A stretch of DNA of 64,000 nt from Bacteroidota bacterium (GTDB taxonomy: Bacteria > Bacteroidota > Bacteroidia > Bacteroidales > JAAYUG01). This document shows positions 1 to 11,700 of this stretch, in pieces. Position 1 is the stretch's first letter, and every line of letters starts with the position of its first letter. The notes under the pieces are model-generated. The model saw only the letters and a list, made by a program, of their open reading frames with translations. It was not told the DNA's origin and did no database searches. The stretch lies in assembly GCA_029571215.1 (NCBI GenBank), contig JAKPTE010000040.1, positions 62,001 to 126,000 on the forward strand. Reading direction: 5' to 3'. The position numbers and the translations under genes were made by a program.

Positions 1-1
1 T

Positions 2-1540
2 CCGGTATACCCCACCATCAGCAGGGAAGAATATCAATATATTCTGGAGCACTGCGAACCAAAGATCATTGTGGTTTCCGACAAATCGCTGTACGAAAAA
101 ATTCGCTCTATTGCCGAAACCCTCCTTCCTGGAACAACCATCTATACATTCAATGATGTTCCCGGGGCCCTGAATTTTAATGAAATTATCCGGCTGGGAG
201 AATCATCGGAGGCAGAAAACCTGCCAAAGGTTCAGGAAATGAAAAAATCCATTTCGCCCGATGACCTGCTCACCATCATCTATACAAGCGGAACAACAGG
301 TAATCCAAAAGGAGTGATGCTGTCACACCGGAATGTTGTCACCAATGCTAAGGGTGCCCGTAACATTCACTGGTTCAACGATCAGCACAGGATGCTCAGT
401 TTTCTTCCCATCTGCCACATTTTCGAACGCACCATCAACTATCATGTCCAGATGGAAGGGATCGGGATATACTATGCCGAAAACCTGGGTACCATAGCCG
501 ATAACCTGCGTGAAGTCAAACCACAACTCATGATTTCGGTACCACGGCTGATAGAAAAAGTATATGACAAAATCATATCAACAGGCAAATCGCTTCCTTA
601 CATAAAAAAACAGATTTTCTTCTGGGCAGTCAATCTGGGACTGAAATATGATTATGTACTGAAAGGCAATCCTTTTTACCGATTTCAGCTTGCGCTGGCA
701 AGGAAACTGGTATTCAGCAAATGGCAAGCCTCCCTTGGAGGAAACCTCGGACTCATCGTCATAGGTGGTGCAGCCCTTCAGCCCAGACTTTCCCGCATTT
801 TTGGAGCAGCCGGAATACCCTGCGTTGAAGGATATGGCCTTACTGAAAGTTCGCCGGTCATTGCTGCCAACAATCTGCGTACGGGCGAAGTTCGTGTTGG
901 TACTGTGGGACCTGTTTTTGAAAATGTCGAAGTACATATCGCTGAGGATGGCGAGATTCTCACCAAAGGGCCCTGTGTCATGATGGGCTATTACAAGGAT
1001 CCGGAAAAAACCAAGGAAGCCATCGACAGCGAAGGCTGGCTTCACACGGGCGATATCGGTATCCTGGTGGAAGGAAAGTACCTCAAGATTACCGACAGAA
1101 AAAAGGAAATCTTCAAACTATCCAGCGGCAAATACATTGCCCCCCAGGCTATTGAAAACATGCTTAAGGAATCGATGTTCATTGAGCAGGCCATGGTAAT
1201 CGGTGAAAACCAGAAATTCGCCAGCGCCCTGATTGCTCCCAACTTTTCCTTTCTCCACAATTGGGCCTTTCTGCATCATGTCGATTTCCAGGACAACAAA
1301 GATCTGATCAGTAATCCCCAGGTGATCGCCAGATACCAGAAGGAAATTACCCGCTTTAATAAGCAGTTGGGCGAGCACGAACGCATTAAACGTTTCAGAC
1401 TCGTAGCTGATGAATGGTCTCCTCAAACAGGAGAATTATCTCCTACCCTCAAACTGAAACGAAGGGTATTGCTTGAAAAATACAGCAACCTGATAGACGA
1501 AATTTTCAGTGTTGACAAGGATGATATTCTGGATGCCTGA
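2..1540 (+). CDS. Long-chain fatty acid--CoA ligase / AMP-dependent synthetase, 5'-truncated by the window edge
   Basis: ORF stays open in frame to base 2 upstream of the listed GTG. AMP-binding motif IIYTSGTTGNPKGVMLSH, plus GYGLTES and GWLHTGDIG motifs. Confidence 0.93.
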   Translation, partial: PVYPTISREEYQYILEHCEPKIIVVSDKSLYEKIRSIAETLLPGTTIYTFNDVPGALNFNEIIRLGESSEAENLPKVQEMKKSISPDDLLTIIYTSGTTGNPKGVMLSHRNVVTNAKGARNIHWFNDQHRMLSFLPICHIFERTINYHVQMEGIGIYYAENLGTIADNLREVKPQLMISVPRLIEKVYDKIISTGKSLPYIKKQIFFWAVNLGLKYDYVLKGNPFYRFQLALARKLVFSKWQASLGGNLGLIVIGGAALQPRLSRIFGAAGIPCVEGYGLTESSPVIAANNLRTGEVRVGTVGPVFENVEVHIAEDGEILTKGPCVMMGYYKDPEKTKEAIDSEGWLHTGDIGILVEGKYLKITDRKKEIFKLSSGKYIAPQAIENMLKESMFIEQAMVIGENQKFASALIAPNFSFLHNWAFLHHVDFQDNKDLISNPQVIARYQKEITRFNKQLGEHERIKRFRLVADEWSPQTGELSPTLKLKRRVLLEKYSNLIDEIFSVDKDDILDA

Positions 1541-1594
1541 CCGTACGGGTATGCTGCACAGTGTTTGATTGCAAACGGAATGCGTGAATCGGGT

Positions 1595-3046
1595 TTATCC
1601 TTGAGGGTTTTTAATGCGCAAAAAATACAGGCCGGCGAATGTCAGCAGGCCGTTCAGGATAAGAAGTTCATACCCGAGCCGATAGGAAGTGAACCAAACT
1701 GAAAGAAGGCGTTCCAGCAACAGACAAATTACCGGTGATGCAATAGCTACCCAGGGTGCCCATGCATCCCTGATTTTCCAGCGGGTCAGTAATCCAAAAG
1801 CAAAAAAGCCCAGAAGCGGACCATAGGTATAACCCGCCACTGTGAAGATGGCGCTGATGACACTCTGGTTGTTAATGGCTCTGAATATCAGGATAATAAC
1901 TAGCAATACCAGCGTAATAAAAATATGTACCCTCTGCCGGATACGTTTCAGTTCCTGTTCTGTTTTTTCCCCGGCGTTCAGGATGTCAACCGTAAAGGAA
2001 GTGGTCAGTGCCGTAAGGGCAGAATCAGCGCTGGAATAGGCCGCCGCAATAATTCCCAGCATAAACATAACGGAAGCAAAGTGAGGAAGATAACCCCCAC
2101 TGACCATCATGGGGAAAAAATCATCCGACAGAGCCGGACGAGGGATACTCTTCCAGTCGGCATACAGATAAAGTAGCGCGCCCAGCGAAAGGAACAGAAG
2201 ATTGACGGGTACCAGGGCAAAACTGTACCAGTACATATTTTTTTGTGCTTCTTTCAGATTCCGGCAGCTCAGGTTCTTCTGCATCATATCCTGATCAAGC
2301 CCTGTCATGGCAATGGCTATAAACGCACCGCTGAAAAACTGCTGAAAAAAGTGTTTTCCAGTCCATTCATCGAAAAAGAATATACGGGAATATTTGCTTT
2401 CTGCAATGGATGTGATTACACCGGAAAAATCGAGGTGCATTTCCCTTGCCACCGCGAGAATACATACAACAACAGCCCCGATAAACAATAAAGCCTGCAG
2501 CATATCAGTCCAGATAATCGTCTTGATGCCTCCCCTGAATGTGTAAAGCAGAATGAGGGCCAGGGTTATCACAACAGTTATCCAGAACGGCACCTGCAGC
2601 CTGCTGAAAATGGTGACCTGAAGAACACTGGCCATGAGATAAAGACGAAAAGCCGAACCAATAGTGCGGGAAATCAGGAAAAAAACTGCACCGGTTTTGT
2701 AACTTCTCTTCCCGAACCGGTGCTCAAGATAACCGTAAATTGACGTCAGATTGAGCCGGTAATAAAGCGGCAGCAGAAAACTGGCAATTATGGCATACCC
2801 CAGCAAATATCCCAGCACCATCTGAAGATACGAAAACTGTGTCGAAGCAACCCAACCCGGTACTGAGACAAAAGTAACCCCCGAAATGGAACTCCCGATC
2901 ATTCCAATGGCAACAACATACCATGGCGATTTACGGTTTCCCAGAAAAAAACCAAAGTTACTTGCCTTTCTTGAGGTAATCCACGCAACCAGCAAAAGAA
3001 GGGCGAAATAAAAAAGTATAACTGCGAATACTTCTGCAGGCGACAT
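1595..3046 (-). CDS. Sodium:solute symporter (SSS family)
   Basis: Multi-TM protein with SSF-like GSSISGVTFVSVPGW and GLDQDMMQKNLSCRN motifs. Confidence 0.88.
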   Translation of the reverse strand: MSPAEVFAVILFYFALLLLVAWITSRKASNFGFFLGNRKSPWYVVAIGMIGSSISGVTFVSVPGWVASTQFSYLQMVLGYLLGYAIIASFLLPLYYRLNLTSIYGYLEHRFGKRSYKTGAVFFLISRTIGSAFRLYLMASVLQVTIFSRLQVPFWITVVITLALILLYTFRGGIKTIIWTDMLQALLFIGAVVVCILAVAREMHLDFSGVITSIAESKYSRIFFFDEWTGKHFFQQFFSGAFIAIAMTGLDQDMMQKNLSCRNLKEAQKNMYWYSFALVPVNLLFLSLGALLYLYADWKSIPRPALSDDFFPMMVSGGYLPHFASVMFMLGIIAAAYSSADSALTALTTSFTVDILNAGEKTEQELKRIRQRVHIFITLVLLVIILIFRAINNQSVISAIFTVAGYTYGPLLGFFAFGLLTRWKIRDAWAPWVAIASPVICLLLERLLSVWFTSYRLGYELLILNGLLTFAGLYFLRIKNPQG

Positions 3047-3134
3047 ATTGACAATAGTATGCCGTGCAAGGATAATAAAAATATCCTTATTCTCTTCCCG
3101 GAAAGAAAATGACTAATTAAACTGAGCCTTGTTG

Positions 3135-3142
3135 TATCTTTG
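3135..3142 (+). promoter_or_regulatory. Bacteroidota-type -7 box TATCTTTG upstream of recR
   Basis: Matches TAnnTTTG and lies 22 bp before the recR ATG. Confidence 0.55.
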
Positions 3143-3164
3143 CTGCCATCATACGGTTTATCCC

Positions 3165-3788
3165 ATGGCACAATACCAGTATCCTTCGGGCATTTTTGAA
3201 CAGGCTGTCAGGGAATTTTCAAAACTCCCCGGAATCGGCACCAAAACTGCGCTCAGACTTGTTCTGCATTTACTGAAACAACCCAAAGAAGACCTGAAAA
3301 CACTTGGCCAGACGCTTATTGACCTGAGTGAAAAGATTCACTACTGCACTTCCTGCAACAATATTTCAGAGGAAGAAATCTGCCCCATTTGTTCCGATGC
3401 CGGCAGAGATCACTCCACTGTCTGCCTGGTTGAAAATGTGAGGGATGTGCTGGCCATTGAAAACACGCGGCAATACCATGGTATCTACCACGTGCTCGGT
3501 TGTATTATTTCTCCTATGGAGGGAATTGGACCTTCCGATATGCAAATCAGCTCTCTCGAAAAAAAGCTTCAACAGGGAATCATTAAAGAAATCATTCTGG
3601 CACTCCCTGCCACTGTTGAAGGCGACACAACCGGATTTTACCTGTACCGCCGTTTTCAGGAATACCATGTAACCATGACAACCCTGGCACGCGGGATCCC
3701 TGCCGGAGGAGATCTGGAATATACCGATGAAGTCACCCTGGCCCGCTCCATTATGAACCGCACACCCTTTCAGGCCGGCAGTCAATAG
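3165..3788 (+). CDS. recR: Recombination protein RecR
   Basis: KLPGIGTKTALRLVLHLL helix-hairpin-helix, C4 zinc finger CTSCNNISEEEICPICSD, Toprim region. Internal ATG at 3165 (MAQYQYPSG) preferred. Confidence 0.95.
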   Translation: MAQYQYPSGIFEQAVREFSKLPGIGTKTALRLVLHLLKQPKEDLKTLGQTLIDLSEKIHYCTSCNNISEEEICPICSDAGRDHSTVCLVENVRDVLAIENTRQYHGIYHVLGCIISPMEGIGPSDMQISSLEKKLQQGIIKEIILALPATVEGDTTGFYLYRRFQEYHVTMTTLARGIPAGGDLEYTDEVTLARSIMNRTPFQAGSQ

Positions 3789-3857
3789 GGTCTCTCTTCT
3801 GCCCGGCTTCCTTTCAGCAAATCTGCTCTTCGCGGCATGCTGTACAACATATTTATC

Positions 3858-3865
3858 TATCTTTG
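3858..3865 (+). promoter_or_regulatory. Bacteroidota-type -7 box TATCTTTG upstream of lysA
   Basis: Matches TAnnTTTG, 37 bp upstream of the lysA ATG. Confidence 0.55.
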
Positions 3866-3902
3866 CCCCTGATGATTCATAAACCTTAATATACATTAGC
3901 CA

Positions 3903-5183
3903 ATGTCACTCGAACTGGTGAACAACCGATACGAACTTGACGGGATCCCTGCTACGGAATTGTGCAAAAAATACGGAACCCCATTGTTTGTTTACGATAC
4001 ATCCATAATGGAACGGCAGTACAATGCACTGACCGAAGCCTTCAAAACCTGCCCTCTTCGCATTCATTATGCATGCAAAGCGCTGAGCAACCTGAATGTC
4101 TTACGGTTTTTCTCAAGGCTGGGAGCTGGTCTTGACGCAGTTTCCCTTCAGGAAGTTGAATTGGGCATCATGGCGGGATTTGCTCCCCAGGACATCATGT
4201 TTACTCCCAACGGCGTGTCGTTCGACGAAATCAAATCAGCGGTTGAAAAAGGGGTACGCGTTAACATTGATAACCTGTCCATACTGGAACAATTCGGAGA
4301 TGCTTACGGTTCCAACGTTCCCGTAGGAATCAGAATCAATCCTCACATTATGGCAGGCGGACACGATAAAATATCCACCGGCCACATAGATTCGAAATTT
4401 GGCATTTCCGTTCATCAGATTGCTCATGTGCACCGTATCGTGGATGCTTACTCCATCAGAATACACGGCATTCACATGCATACCGGATCGGATATTCTTG
4501 ATCCGGATGTATTCATGAGAGGAGCTGAAATCCTGCTCGAAACAGCACGCCAGTTTCCCGATCTGGAATATATAGACTTTGGAAGTGGTTTTAAGGTTCC
4601 CTATAAACCCGACGACTATTATACTGATATCCAGTCATTCGGCCATGTACTTTCCAGGCGCTTTCGGCAATTCAGCAAAGAATACGGCCGAAAACTCGAA
4701 CTGATTTTTGAACCTGGAAAATTTCTCGTCAGTGAAGCCGGATTCTTTTTAGTTAAAGTGAACGTAATCAAGCAGACCACCTCCACTGTTTTTGCAGGTG
4801 TTGATTCAGGGTTCAACCACCTGATCCGCCCAATGTTTTATGATGCCTATCATCATATCCTCAACATTTCGCGTCCGCAGAAAAAACCGCGCCTTTACAC
4901 CGTGGTAGGTTATATATGCGAAACCGATACCTTTGCCTGGAACCGGCGCATTCCGGAAATTCACGAAGGAGATATTCTTTGCTTCCTCAATGCAGGAGCA
5001 TACTGCTACAGCATGTCTTCCAATTACAACAGCAGGCTTAGACCAGCCGAGGTATTGCTTTATCAGGGTAAAGATTACCTCATTACCCACAGGGAAACCC
5101 TCGATGACTTAATCAGAAATCAGATCCTTTATACATTCGACCCCAGCGAAAACGTGCTGAAAAAAGAGGGAAAAACCGAATAA
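3903..5183 (+). CDS. lysA: Diaminopimelate decarboxylase
   Basis: PLP fold-III motifs: HYACKALSN, HMHTGSDI, EPGKFLVSEAG, NAGAYCYSM. Confidence 0.93.
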   Translation: MSLELVNNRYELDGIPATELCKKYGTPLFVYDTSIMERQYNALTEAFKTCPLRIHYACKALSNLNVLRFFSRLGAGLDAVSLQEVELGIMAGFAPQDIMFTPNGVSFDEIKSAVEKGVRVNIDNLSILEQFGDAYGSNVPVGIRINPHIMAGGHDKISTGHIDSKFGISVHQIAHVHRIVDAYSIRIHGIHMHTGSDILDPDVFMRGAEILLETARQFPDLEYIDFGSGFKVPYKPDDYYTDIQSFGHVLSRRFRQFSKEYGRKLELIFEPGKFLVSEAGFFLVKVNVIKQTTSTVFAGVDSGFNHLIRPMFYDAYHHILNISRPQKKPRLYTVVGYICETDTFAWNRRIPEIHEGDILCFLNAGAYCYSMSSNYNSRLRPAEVLLYQGKDYLITHRETLDDLIRNQILYTFDPSENVLKKEGKTE

Positions 5184-5269
5184 ATACGACCCATGCCCAA
5201 TTGAAATGTGAAGTACAGCAGAAAAGTGCAGCAACTTTTTTTTTCGTACCTTCACCTGTCTAAACCACA

Positions 5270-7243
5270 TTGCAGGCAGTGACCGATATTTCTGTTATCA
5301 TTGTCAATTATAATGTTCGGCATTTTCTGGAGCAATGCCTTAATTCGGTGTTAAAAGCATCGCATTCCCTGATTACGGAAATTATCGTTGTTGACAATGC
5401 CTCGGTCGATGACTCATGCCACATGGTAAAGGTTAAATTTCCTATGGTGCGGCTCATTGAAAACAACCTCAACGTTGGCTTTTCCCGGGCCAACAACCAA
5501 GGAATAAAAATTGCCACAGGCAGGTACATTCTTTTACTCAATCCCGATACGGTTATTGAAGAAGATACGCTTGAAAAATGCTTCCGGTTTATGGAATCCC
5601 ATCCGAATGCAGGAGCAATGGGCGTCAAAATGATCGATGGGAAAGGAAATTTTCTTCCGGAATCGAAAAGAGGGTTCCCCACCCCAATGGTTTCTTTCTG
5701 GAAAATCATAGGACTCACTTCTCTCTTTCCACGCTCCCGTATTTTTGGCCGATACTACCTTGGACATCTGCCTTCCGACCAGATCCATACAATTGATATT
5801 CTGCCGGGTGCTTTCATGTTCATCCGCAAGAAAGTTCTGGAAAAAACCGGACTTCTTGACGAAGAATTTTTCATGTATGGCGAAGACATTGATCTTTCAT
5901 GGAGAATAAAGCAGGCGGGATATGAGAACTATTATTTTCCCGAAACGACCATTATTCATTATAAGGGCGAAAGCACTAAAAAGGGAAGCCTGAATTATGT
6001 ATATACTTTTTACAATGCCATGATTATTTTCGCCCGGAAGCACTTTTCTTCAGGCAGTTTCCGTTTTTTCTCCCTGCTGATCCACATGGCAATCTGGTTA
6101 AGAGCCGGATTTTCAGCATTACAGCGGATTCTTTTCCGGATCAGTCTTCCGGTGGCTGATGCAGCAGTAATTTATCTCGGGTACCTGCTCATCAGACCTT
6201 TCTGGGAAGAATATAAATTCGGACAGAGAAATTATTACCCACCTGAATATATGCAGGTGGTTGTTCCAGCATACATTCTTGTGTGGTTGGTCGCAGTTTT
6301 CTATTCCGGAGGATACGAACCTCCGGTGCGTTTATGGAGAATTGTTCGGGGAATTCTGGCCGGAAGCCTTTTTATTCTGGTAGTATATGCTCTTCTTCCT
6401 GCTTCGCTCCGGTTCTCCAGGGCGCTTATCCTGCTGGGAACCCTGTGGACTCTTGTTGCTCTTCCTCTTGAAAGAGTTTTTATGCGGTTTGCCGGCTGGA
6501 AAGACAATGCCCTTAGCTTCCCGAAGAAGAAACGGATTGTCATTGCCGGGTCATACAAGGAAGTGCAGCGTGTTGCTTCCCTTCTTAACGAAACAGGATT
6601 ACCATTTGAACTGGCGGGATATGTTGCTGAACACCGGGATGAACATTCCGAAACAGATTATCTGGGAACTACCGATCAGCTGCCCGAGATTATCAGAGTC
6701 CATGCTATTGATGAAATTATTTTTTGTGCCAGGGATATTCCTTCCGCTCAAGTAATTGAAAACATGCTCCGATTGAGCGAAACACGAACTGAATTCAAAA
6801 TAGCTCCTGAGGAAGGCGTTTCTGTCATCGGCAGCAGCAGTATTGACACACCAGGTGCCATCTATACCCTGCACTATAATTTGATTGCTCGTCCCTCGGT
6901 TCGGCGTATCAAAAGACTGATGGATACTGGTGTAGCGTCCCTCCTTCTGGTGTTTTTTCCCGTCATTGCATGGATCATTCCCAGGCCACTGCGCCTGCTG
7001 AGAAATATTTTCCGTGTTTTTTCAGGGAAAAATACATGGGTGGGGTATTTCTCAGGAATCCCCGATTCAACCTATCAGTTACCCCCTCTTCGCCCCGGAA
7101 TCCTCTCCCCTGCCGATCTGTACGATAGCAGCAAACTTTCTGCCGAACTCGCAAACACCCTGAACATAAATTACGCCCGTGATTACCGGATTACCCGTGA
7201 TCTCTATATTATTGCAAAAGCATTCAGAAAACTTGGCCGATAA
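5270..7243 (+). CDS. GT2 glycosyltransferase fused to a membrane and nucleotide-binding region with a degenerate polyprenyl-phosphate sugar-phosphotransferase-like C-terminus
   Basis: N-terminal GT2 (ISVIIVNYNVRHFLEQCL, LLLNPDT, DEEFFMYGEDIDLSWR), TM helices, Rossmann-like KKRIVIAGSYKEVQRVASLL, then KRLMDTGVASLLLVFFPVIAW and LPPLRPGI. TTG start. Confidence 0.82.
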   Translation: MQAVTDISVIIVNYNVRHFLEQCLNSVLKASHSLITEIIVVDNASVDDSCHMVKVKFPMVRLIENNLNVGFSRANNQGIKIATGRYILLLNPDTVIEEDTLEKCFRFMESHPNAGAMGVKMIDGKGNFLPESKRGFPTPMVSFWKIIGLTSLFPRSRIFGRYYLGHLPSDQIHTIDILPGAFMFIRKKVLEKTGLLDEEFFMYGEDIDLSWRIKQAGYENYYFPETTIIHYKGESTKKGSLNYVYTFYNAMIIFARKHFSSGSFRFFSLLIHMAIWLRAGFSALQRILFRISLPVADAAVIYLGYLLIRPFWEEYKFGQRNYYPPEYMQVVVPAYILVWLVAVFYSGGYEPPVRLWRIVRGILAGSLFILVVYALLPASLRFSRALILLGTLWTLVALPLERVFMRFAGWKDNALSFPKKKRIVIAGSYKEVQRVASLLNETGLPFELAGYVAEHRDEHSETDYLGTTDQLPEIIRVHAIDEIIFCARDIPSAQVIENMLRLSETRTEFKIAPEEGVSVIGSSSIDTPGAIYTLHYNLIARPSVRRIKRLMDTGVASLLLVFFPVIAWIIPRPLRLLRNIFRVFSGKNTWVGYFSGIPDSTYQLPPLRPGILSPADLYDSSKLSAELANTLNINYARDYRITRDLYIIAKAFRKLGR

Positions 7244-7251
7244 AATACCCT

Positions 7252-8592
7252 ATGGCAAACCTTAAGGAAATAAAAATCCCTTCCATGGGAGAAGGCGTCA
7301 TTGAGGCTTCCATCATACGCTGGTTGGTAAACGAAGGGAGCATGGTCGAACAGGACACTCCGCTTGTGGAAATTGCTACCGACAAGGTTGATAGTGAAAT
7401 ATTTGCTCCAGGTACTGGAAAAATCCGAAAAATCATTAAAAAGGATGGTGACATTGCACGGGTAGGTGAAACCATTGCCCTTTTCCAACCGGAAGGGTCT
7501 CCTGATGAAGCAGAAATTATAACTCTTCCTCCTGATGAACAGACCACGGAAAAAGAAACGATAATCCTCCCGTCACAGCCGGAACCCCCTCCGGCGGATT
7601 ATGCAGCAGATGAGAAATTTTTCTCTTCAACTGAGCATGGTCCGGGCTTTTATCTCTCTCCCTTCCTGCGCAAGGTAATCCAGGATCTGGGTATCGGATT
7701 GGAATCACTTGCATCCATTAAAGGAACAGGACATGAAGGCAGAATTACCCGCGAAGACCTTTATAATTTCCTGAGAAGCAGGCAGCAGAGCAGTCCTGAT
7801 AATTCGTCAGCAGAAATACCGGCCCGCACGACACCTATACCCAAAGATCGTGAAAAACCTTCTGTAATTACCCCCGGTGACGAAGATACGGAAGTGGTCC
7901 CGATGGACCGCGTTCGTAAAATCATTGCCCGGAATATGGTAAAATCAAAATTTACCGCCCCACATGTAACTTCATTTTATGAAGCTGATCTTACCAGTCT
8001 CGTAAACTGGAGAGAATCCTGCAAAAAAGACTTTGAAACAAAGCATGGTGTACCACTGACATATACTGCTTTGTTCGTGGAAGCGGTCGCCCAGACGCTT
8101 GTCCAATTCCCCGGTATCAATGTCTCAGTTGAAGGTGAGACAATCCTTAAGAAAAAAAATATCAATATTGGCATTGCAACAGCATTACCCGACGGAAACC
8201 TGATTGTACCCGTAATTCATAAGGCCAATCTGCTGAACCTTTCTGGTATCGCCAAACGATTAAATGATCTTGTTACAAGAGCAAGACAGGGCGGACTTCT
8301 TCCGCACGAAACCGGTGGAGGAACATTCACCATCACCAATCTCGGAATGGCAGAAAGTCTGACTGGCACTCCGGTCATCAACCAGCCCGAATCGGCCATT
8401 CTTGCAGTAGGTGCCATCAGAAGAAAGCCGGCAGTTGTTCTCTGGGAAGGCAGGGAATCCGTAGGAATACGCAGCCTTTGTATTTTTGCACTGTCTTACG
8501 ACCACCGGATTATCGACGGAGCCCTGGGAGGAAAATTCCTTCGGGAGGTGGCACGAATGCTCGAAGAAGTTTCACCTGAACGACCTGTTTGA
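7252..8592 (+). CDS. 2-oxo acid dehydrogenase E2 (dihydrolipoyl acyltransferase)
   Basis: Lipoyl domain with EIATDKVDSEI, E3-binding domain (SPFLRKVIQDLGI), catalytic SYDHRIIDGALGGKFL. Confidence 0.93.
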   Translation: MANLKEIKIPSMGEGVIEASIIRWLVNEGSMVEQDTPLVEIATDKVDSEIFAPGTGKIRKIIKKDGDIARVGETIALFQPEGSPDEAEIITLPPDEQTTEKETIILPSQPEPPPADYAADEKFFSSTEHGPGFYLSPFLRKVIQDLGIGLESLASIKGTGHEGRITREDLYNFLRSRQQSSPDNSSAEIPARTTPIPKDREKPSVITPGDEDTEVVPMDRVRKIIARNMVKSKFTAPHVTSFYEADLTSLVNWRESCKKDFETKHGVPLTYTALFVEAVAQTLVQFPGINVSVEGETILKKKNINIGIATALPDGNLIVPVIHKANLLNLSGIAKRLNDLVTRARQGGLLPHETGGGTFTITNLGMAESLTGTPVINQPESAILAVGAIRRKPAVVLWEGRESVGIRSLCIFALSYDHRIIDGALGGKFLREVARMLEEVSPERPV

Positions 8593-8784
8593 TGTATTTG
8601 CCCCAGTTGGATATTCTTTCCTTTCCTGATCGGAAAAGGTAAAAATCTGCAACCACTTCCCTGGTTTTCTCCATTCTTCACTTGGTCTTTTATTTCTTTT
8701 ATTATGTCAAAATAATATCTGAAATCATTGGCAAATACATGAATTAAATTAATTTTAACCGGAGATTTCATCGCCAGGTAAGAT

Positions 8785-11700
8785 ATGAAATATATAACCA
8801 TAGCATCTCTTCTGTTATTCCTGATTTCCGGGAATGTTAATGCACAAAAAGCCGATCAGAGGACGCGAAAACCTGACCCCAAGGAGTCTTTCCTCGAAGC
8901 AGAATCCTACTTTCTTTTTGAAGAATACCAGGAAGCTCTGCCAATTTATATGCGGCTTCTTAAACTATTTCCGGAAAATGATAATCTGAAATACCGTATT
9001 GGCATTTGCTTGCTGAATGACCCGTACCAGAAAGAAGAAAGTATCAGTTATCTTGAACAGGCCATTAAAAACTGTGCCAAAGATTATAAGGAAAACAGCT
9101 TTAAAGAAACGCGGGCACCACTGGATGCATGGTTCTATCTCGGGAAAGCCTATCTTGTCAATAACCGCATCAATGAAGCCATTGAGGCCTATTCGCATTT
9201 TCGGAAAATCCTGGATCCGAAAGTTTATGATGCCAATCTCGTTGATGAACAGATTGAGGCCTGCAAAAACGCCATCAAACTCATGAAGAAGCCCATTGAT
9301 CTTGACTTCATCAACCTGGGAGAGCCCATTAACAGCCGCTTTGCCGAAACCAATCCTGTGGTTACCCATGACGAAACTTCCATGCTGTTTATCCGAAAAC
9401 TTCAGTTCTATGATGCCGTTTTTTATTCCAGAAAGGTAAATGGGCAATGGACTGAACCGGAGAATATTATGTTTGATCTCGGTGTGGATGGGGATATGTA
9501 TCCCTGTTCCCTCTCAGCTGATGGCACTGAGGCGTTCTTCTACAGTAATGACAATTACCTGGGTACCATTTTCACCAGCAAACTGGTAAACGGGAAATGG
9601 ACCAAAGTACGGGCCTTGAACTCCAACATTAATACCAAGTACTGGGAATCCCATGCCTGTATTTCAGCTGATGGAACAACCCTGTATTTCACCAGTAACC
9701 GCAAAGGTGGTTTCGGAGGACTTGACATATACAAATCTGTCCGTACTCCCAACGGAGACTGGGGCCCGCCGGTAAATCTCGGCCCTACCGTCAACACCAG
9801 GTACAATGAAGACACTCCCTTTATCACAGAAGATGGTAAAACATTGTATTTCAGTAGTTACGGCCACCTGAATATGGGAGGGTATGATATAAACTACACT
9901 ACCCTGCTGGACATTGGCTCTTGGGCAGTTCCTGTAAATGCAGGTTATCCCATCAATACTACTGATAATGACCTGTTTTTTGTTCCTGTGAAAAACGGAA
10001 CCTTTGCCTATATATCAAAATATCTGGAAAACAACACCCTGGGACGAGCTGATATTTTTAGGTTTGAAATCTATTCGGGCGTTCATCCCCGAAAATTTAC
10101 CATCAAAGGTATAATTGCTCTTCCCGGAAAGGTGGAAGCGGCTAATCAATCGGCTAACATTTACGCCCTTCAGATCCTTACCAGGGATACTGTTTACAAA
10201 ACCACCGCAAACGCTGCAGGGGAATACAGCATAACCGTTCCGGCCGGTGAGTATGATCTTCTCATTAACATGCCGGGGTATCTTCCTCATATTCAGCGGC
10301 TTCTTGTACCCAAAGATTATAAAGAAGGAGACATCGCACTCTCTTCCCTCCTGAAACTTCCTCCTGAAGAGAAGACCATCGTTCCGGAATCCAAAGTAAC
10401 ATCCGAACCTCCCACAATTTCCGTGCGTCAGAATACATTCACTTTAAAACAGCCCGGCCCTGTTCGCATAATGATAACAACCGACAATGCCCATTCGCTG
10501 GATGTTAATGCCTATGTTGACAATCGTCCCGTCAGGTCGGATCTGATACCTATTGAGAAAAAGCGCTTTGCCTATGTTTATTATCCTGAACCAGGGTTGA
10601 ATATTGTTGTGCTTACTGCCACAGGCGAAAATATGCAGAAGGTCTCCGATACGGTAATCATCAATCTTCAGATGCCTGTTCAGCAGGAGGGTCTTAATAA
10701 AAAACAAAATTACATCCTGGAAGGAAAAAATTTGCTGGACCAGTTGCATAAGTCAGGAACGGAAAACATCAGGAAAGCCCTGCAGAACATTCGTTCTGAA
10801 AAAATGGGAAATCCATCTGCCAGAGAACTTGCCGGATATTTATTCATGCATGCTGATTCCCTTGGCTTTTCACAGGAGGAATTTCTCATCAGCCTGGCCT
10901 ACCTGTCGGCCCATATGCCTCTTGACGAACTCATAAGTCGTTTGCAGGCCAATTCATCCGGTGCGCTCAGGAAAGAACTTCAGCAAATAAATCCTGCTCA
11001 GCTCGGTATAACAGAAGGAACCCAGCTGATAGACTACCTCATTGAACATGCCGCCGAAAAAGGATTTACCAAACAGGATGTCCTTTATTCACTTGCCGCG
11101 GTAGCAGCTTCCGATGTAATGCCGGGACAGCAGTTTATTGACAAGCTTTCAGCCTTCGCATCAGGAGACAATTACACCTTTTTGCACAACCTGCGACTCC
11201 CATCTTCCCTGAACACCATTCCATCCATCACTGATTACTTGTTTAAACAAGCAAAAGCAGGCGGAATTCCTGAGTCCGATCTGCAAATGATTCTCGTAAG
11301 AGCAGCTTCTACTTACCCGATGAACGAATGGCTGGAAAAACTGATCCCCTTTGCAGAGGGGAATCTCCGCAGATTTATTGTATCAGTGCCCTCCCTGGAG
11401 AATAAACTGTATTCCCCGGAACAACTGGTGAGGTACCTCCTCGATCATACCGCTGAAAGAAAATACACTACAGACGATCTGCTGGAAATGTTTACCGCAG
11501 CTGCCATGAGCGAACAAAACAATGTGGCAGCATTCCGTGAAATCCTTCTTCACCATTCCACCAACAGCCTGCATGCCACCATCAGTATCCTCGATCCGGT
11601 AAAATCGGCCATCTATACCAATCAGAGATACGCCGACACACTTCTGCGGTTAGCTCCTTTGAAGGGGTATTCGGAATCGGAATTCCTGAAAATGCTTACT

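Noticed and set aside
578-1045. 155-aa minus-strand ORF
   Set aside because: Antisense to the acyl-CoA ligase gene; shadow ORF.
3366-3896. 176-aa minus-strand ORF
   Set aside because: Antisense to recR, with no family resemblance.
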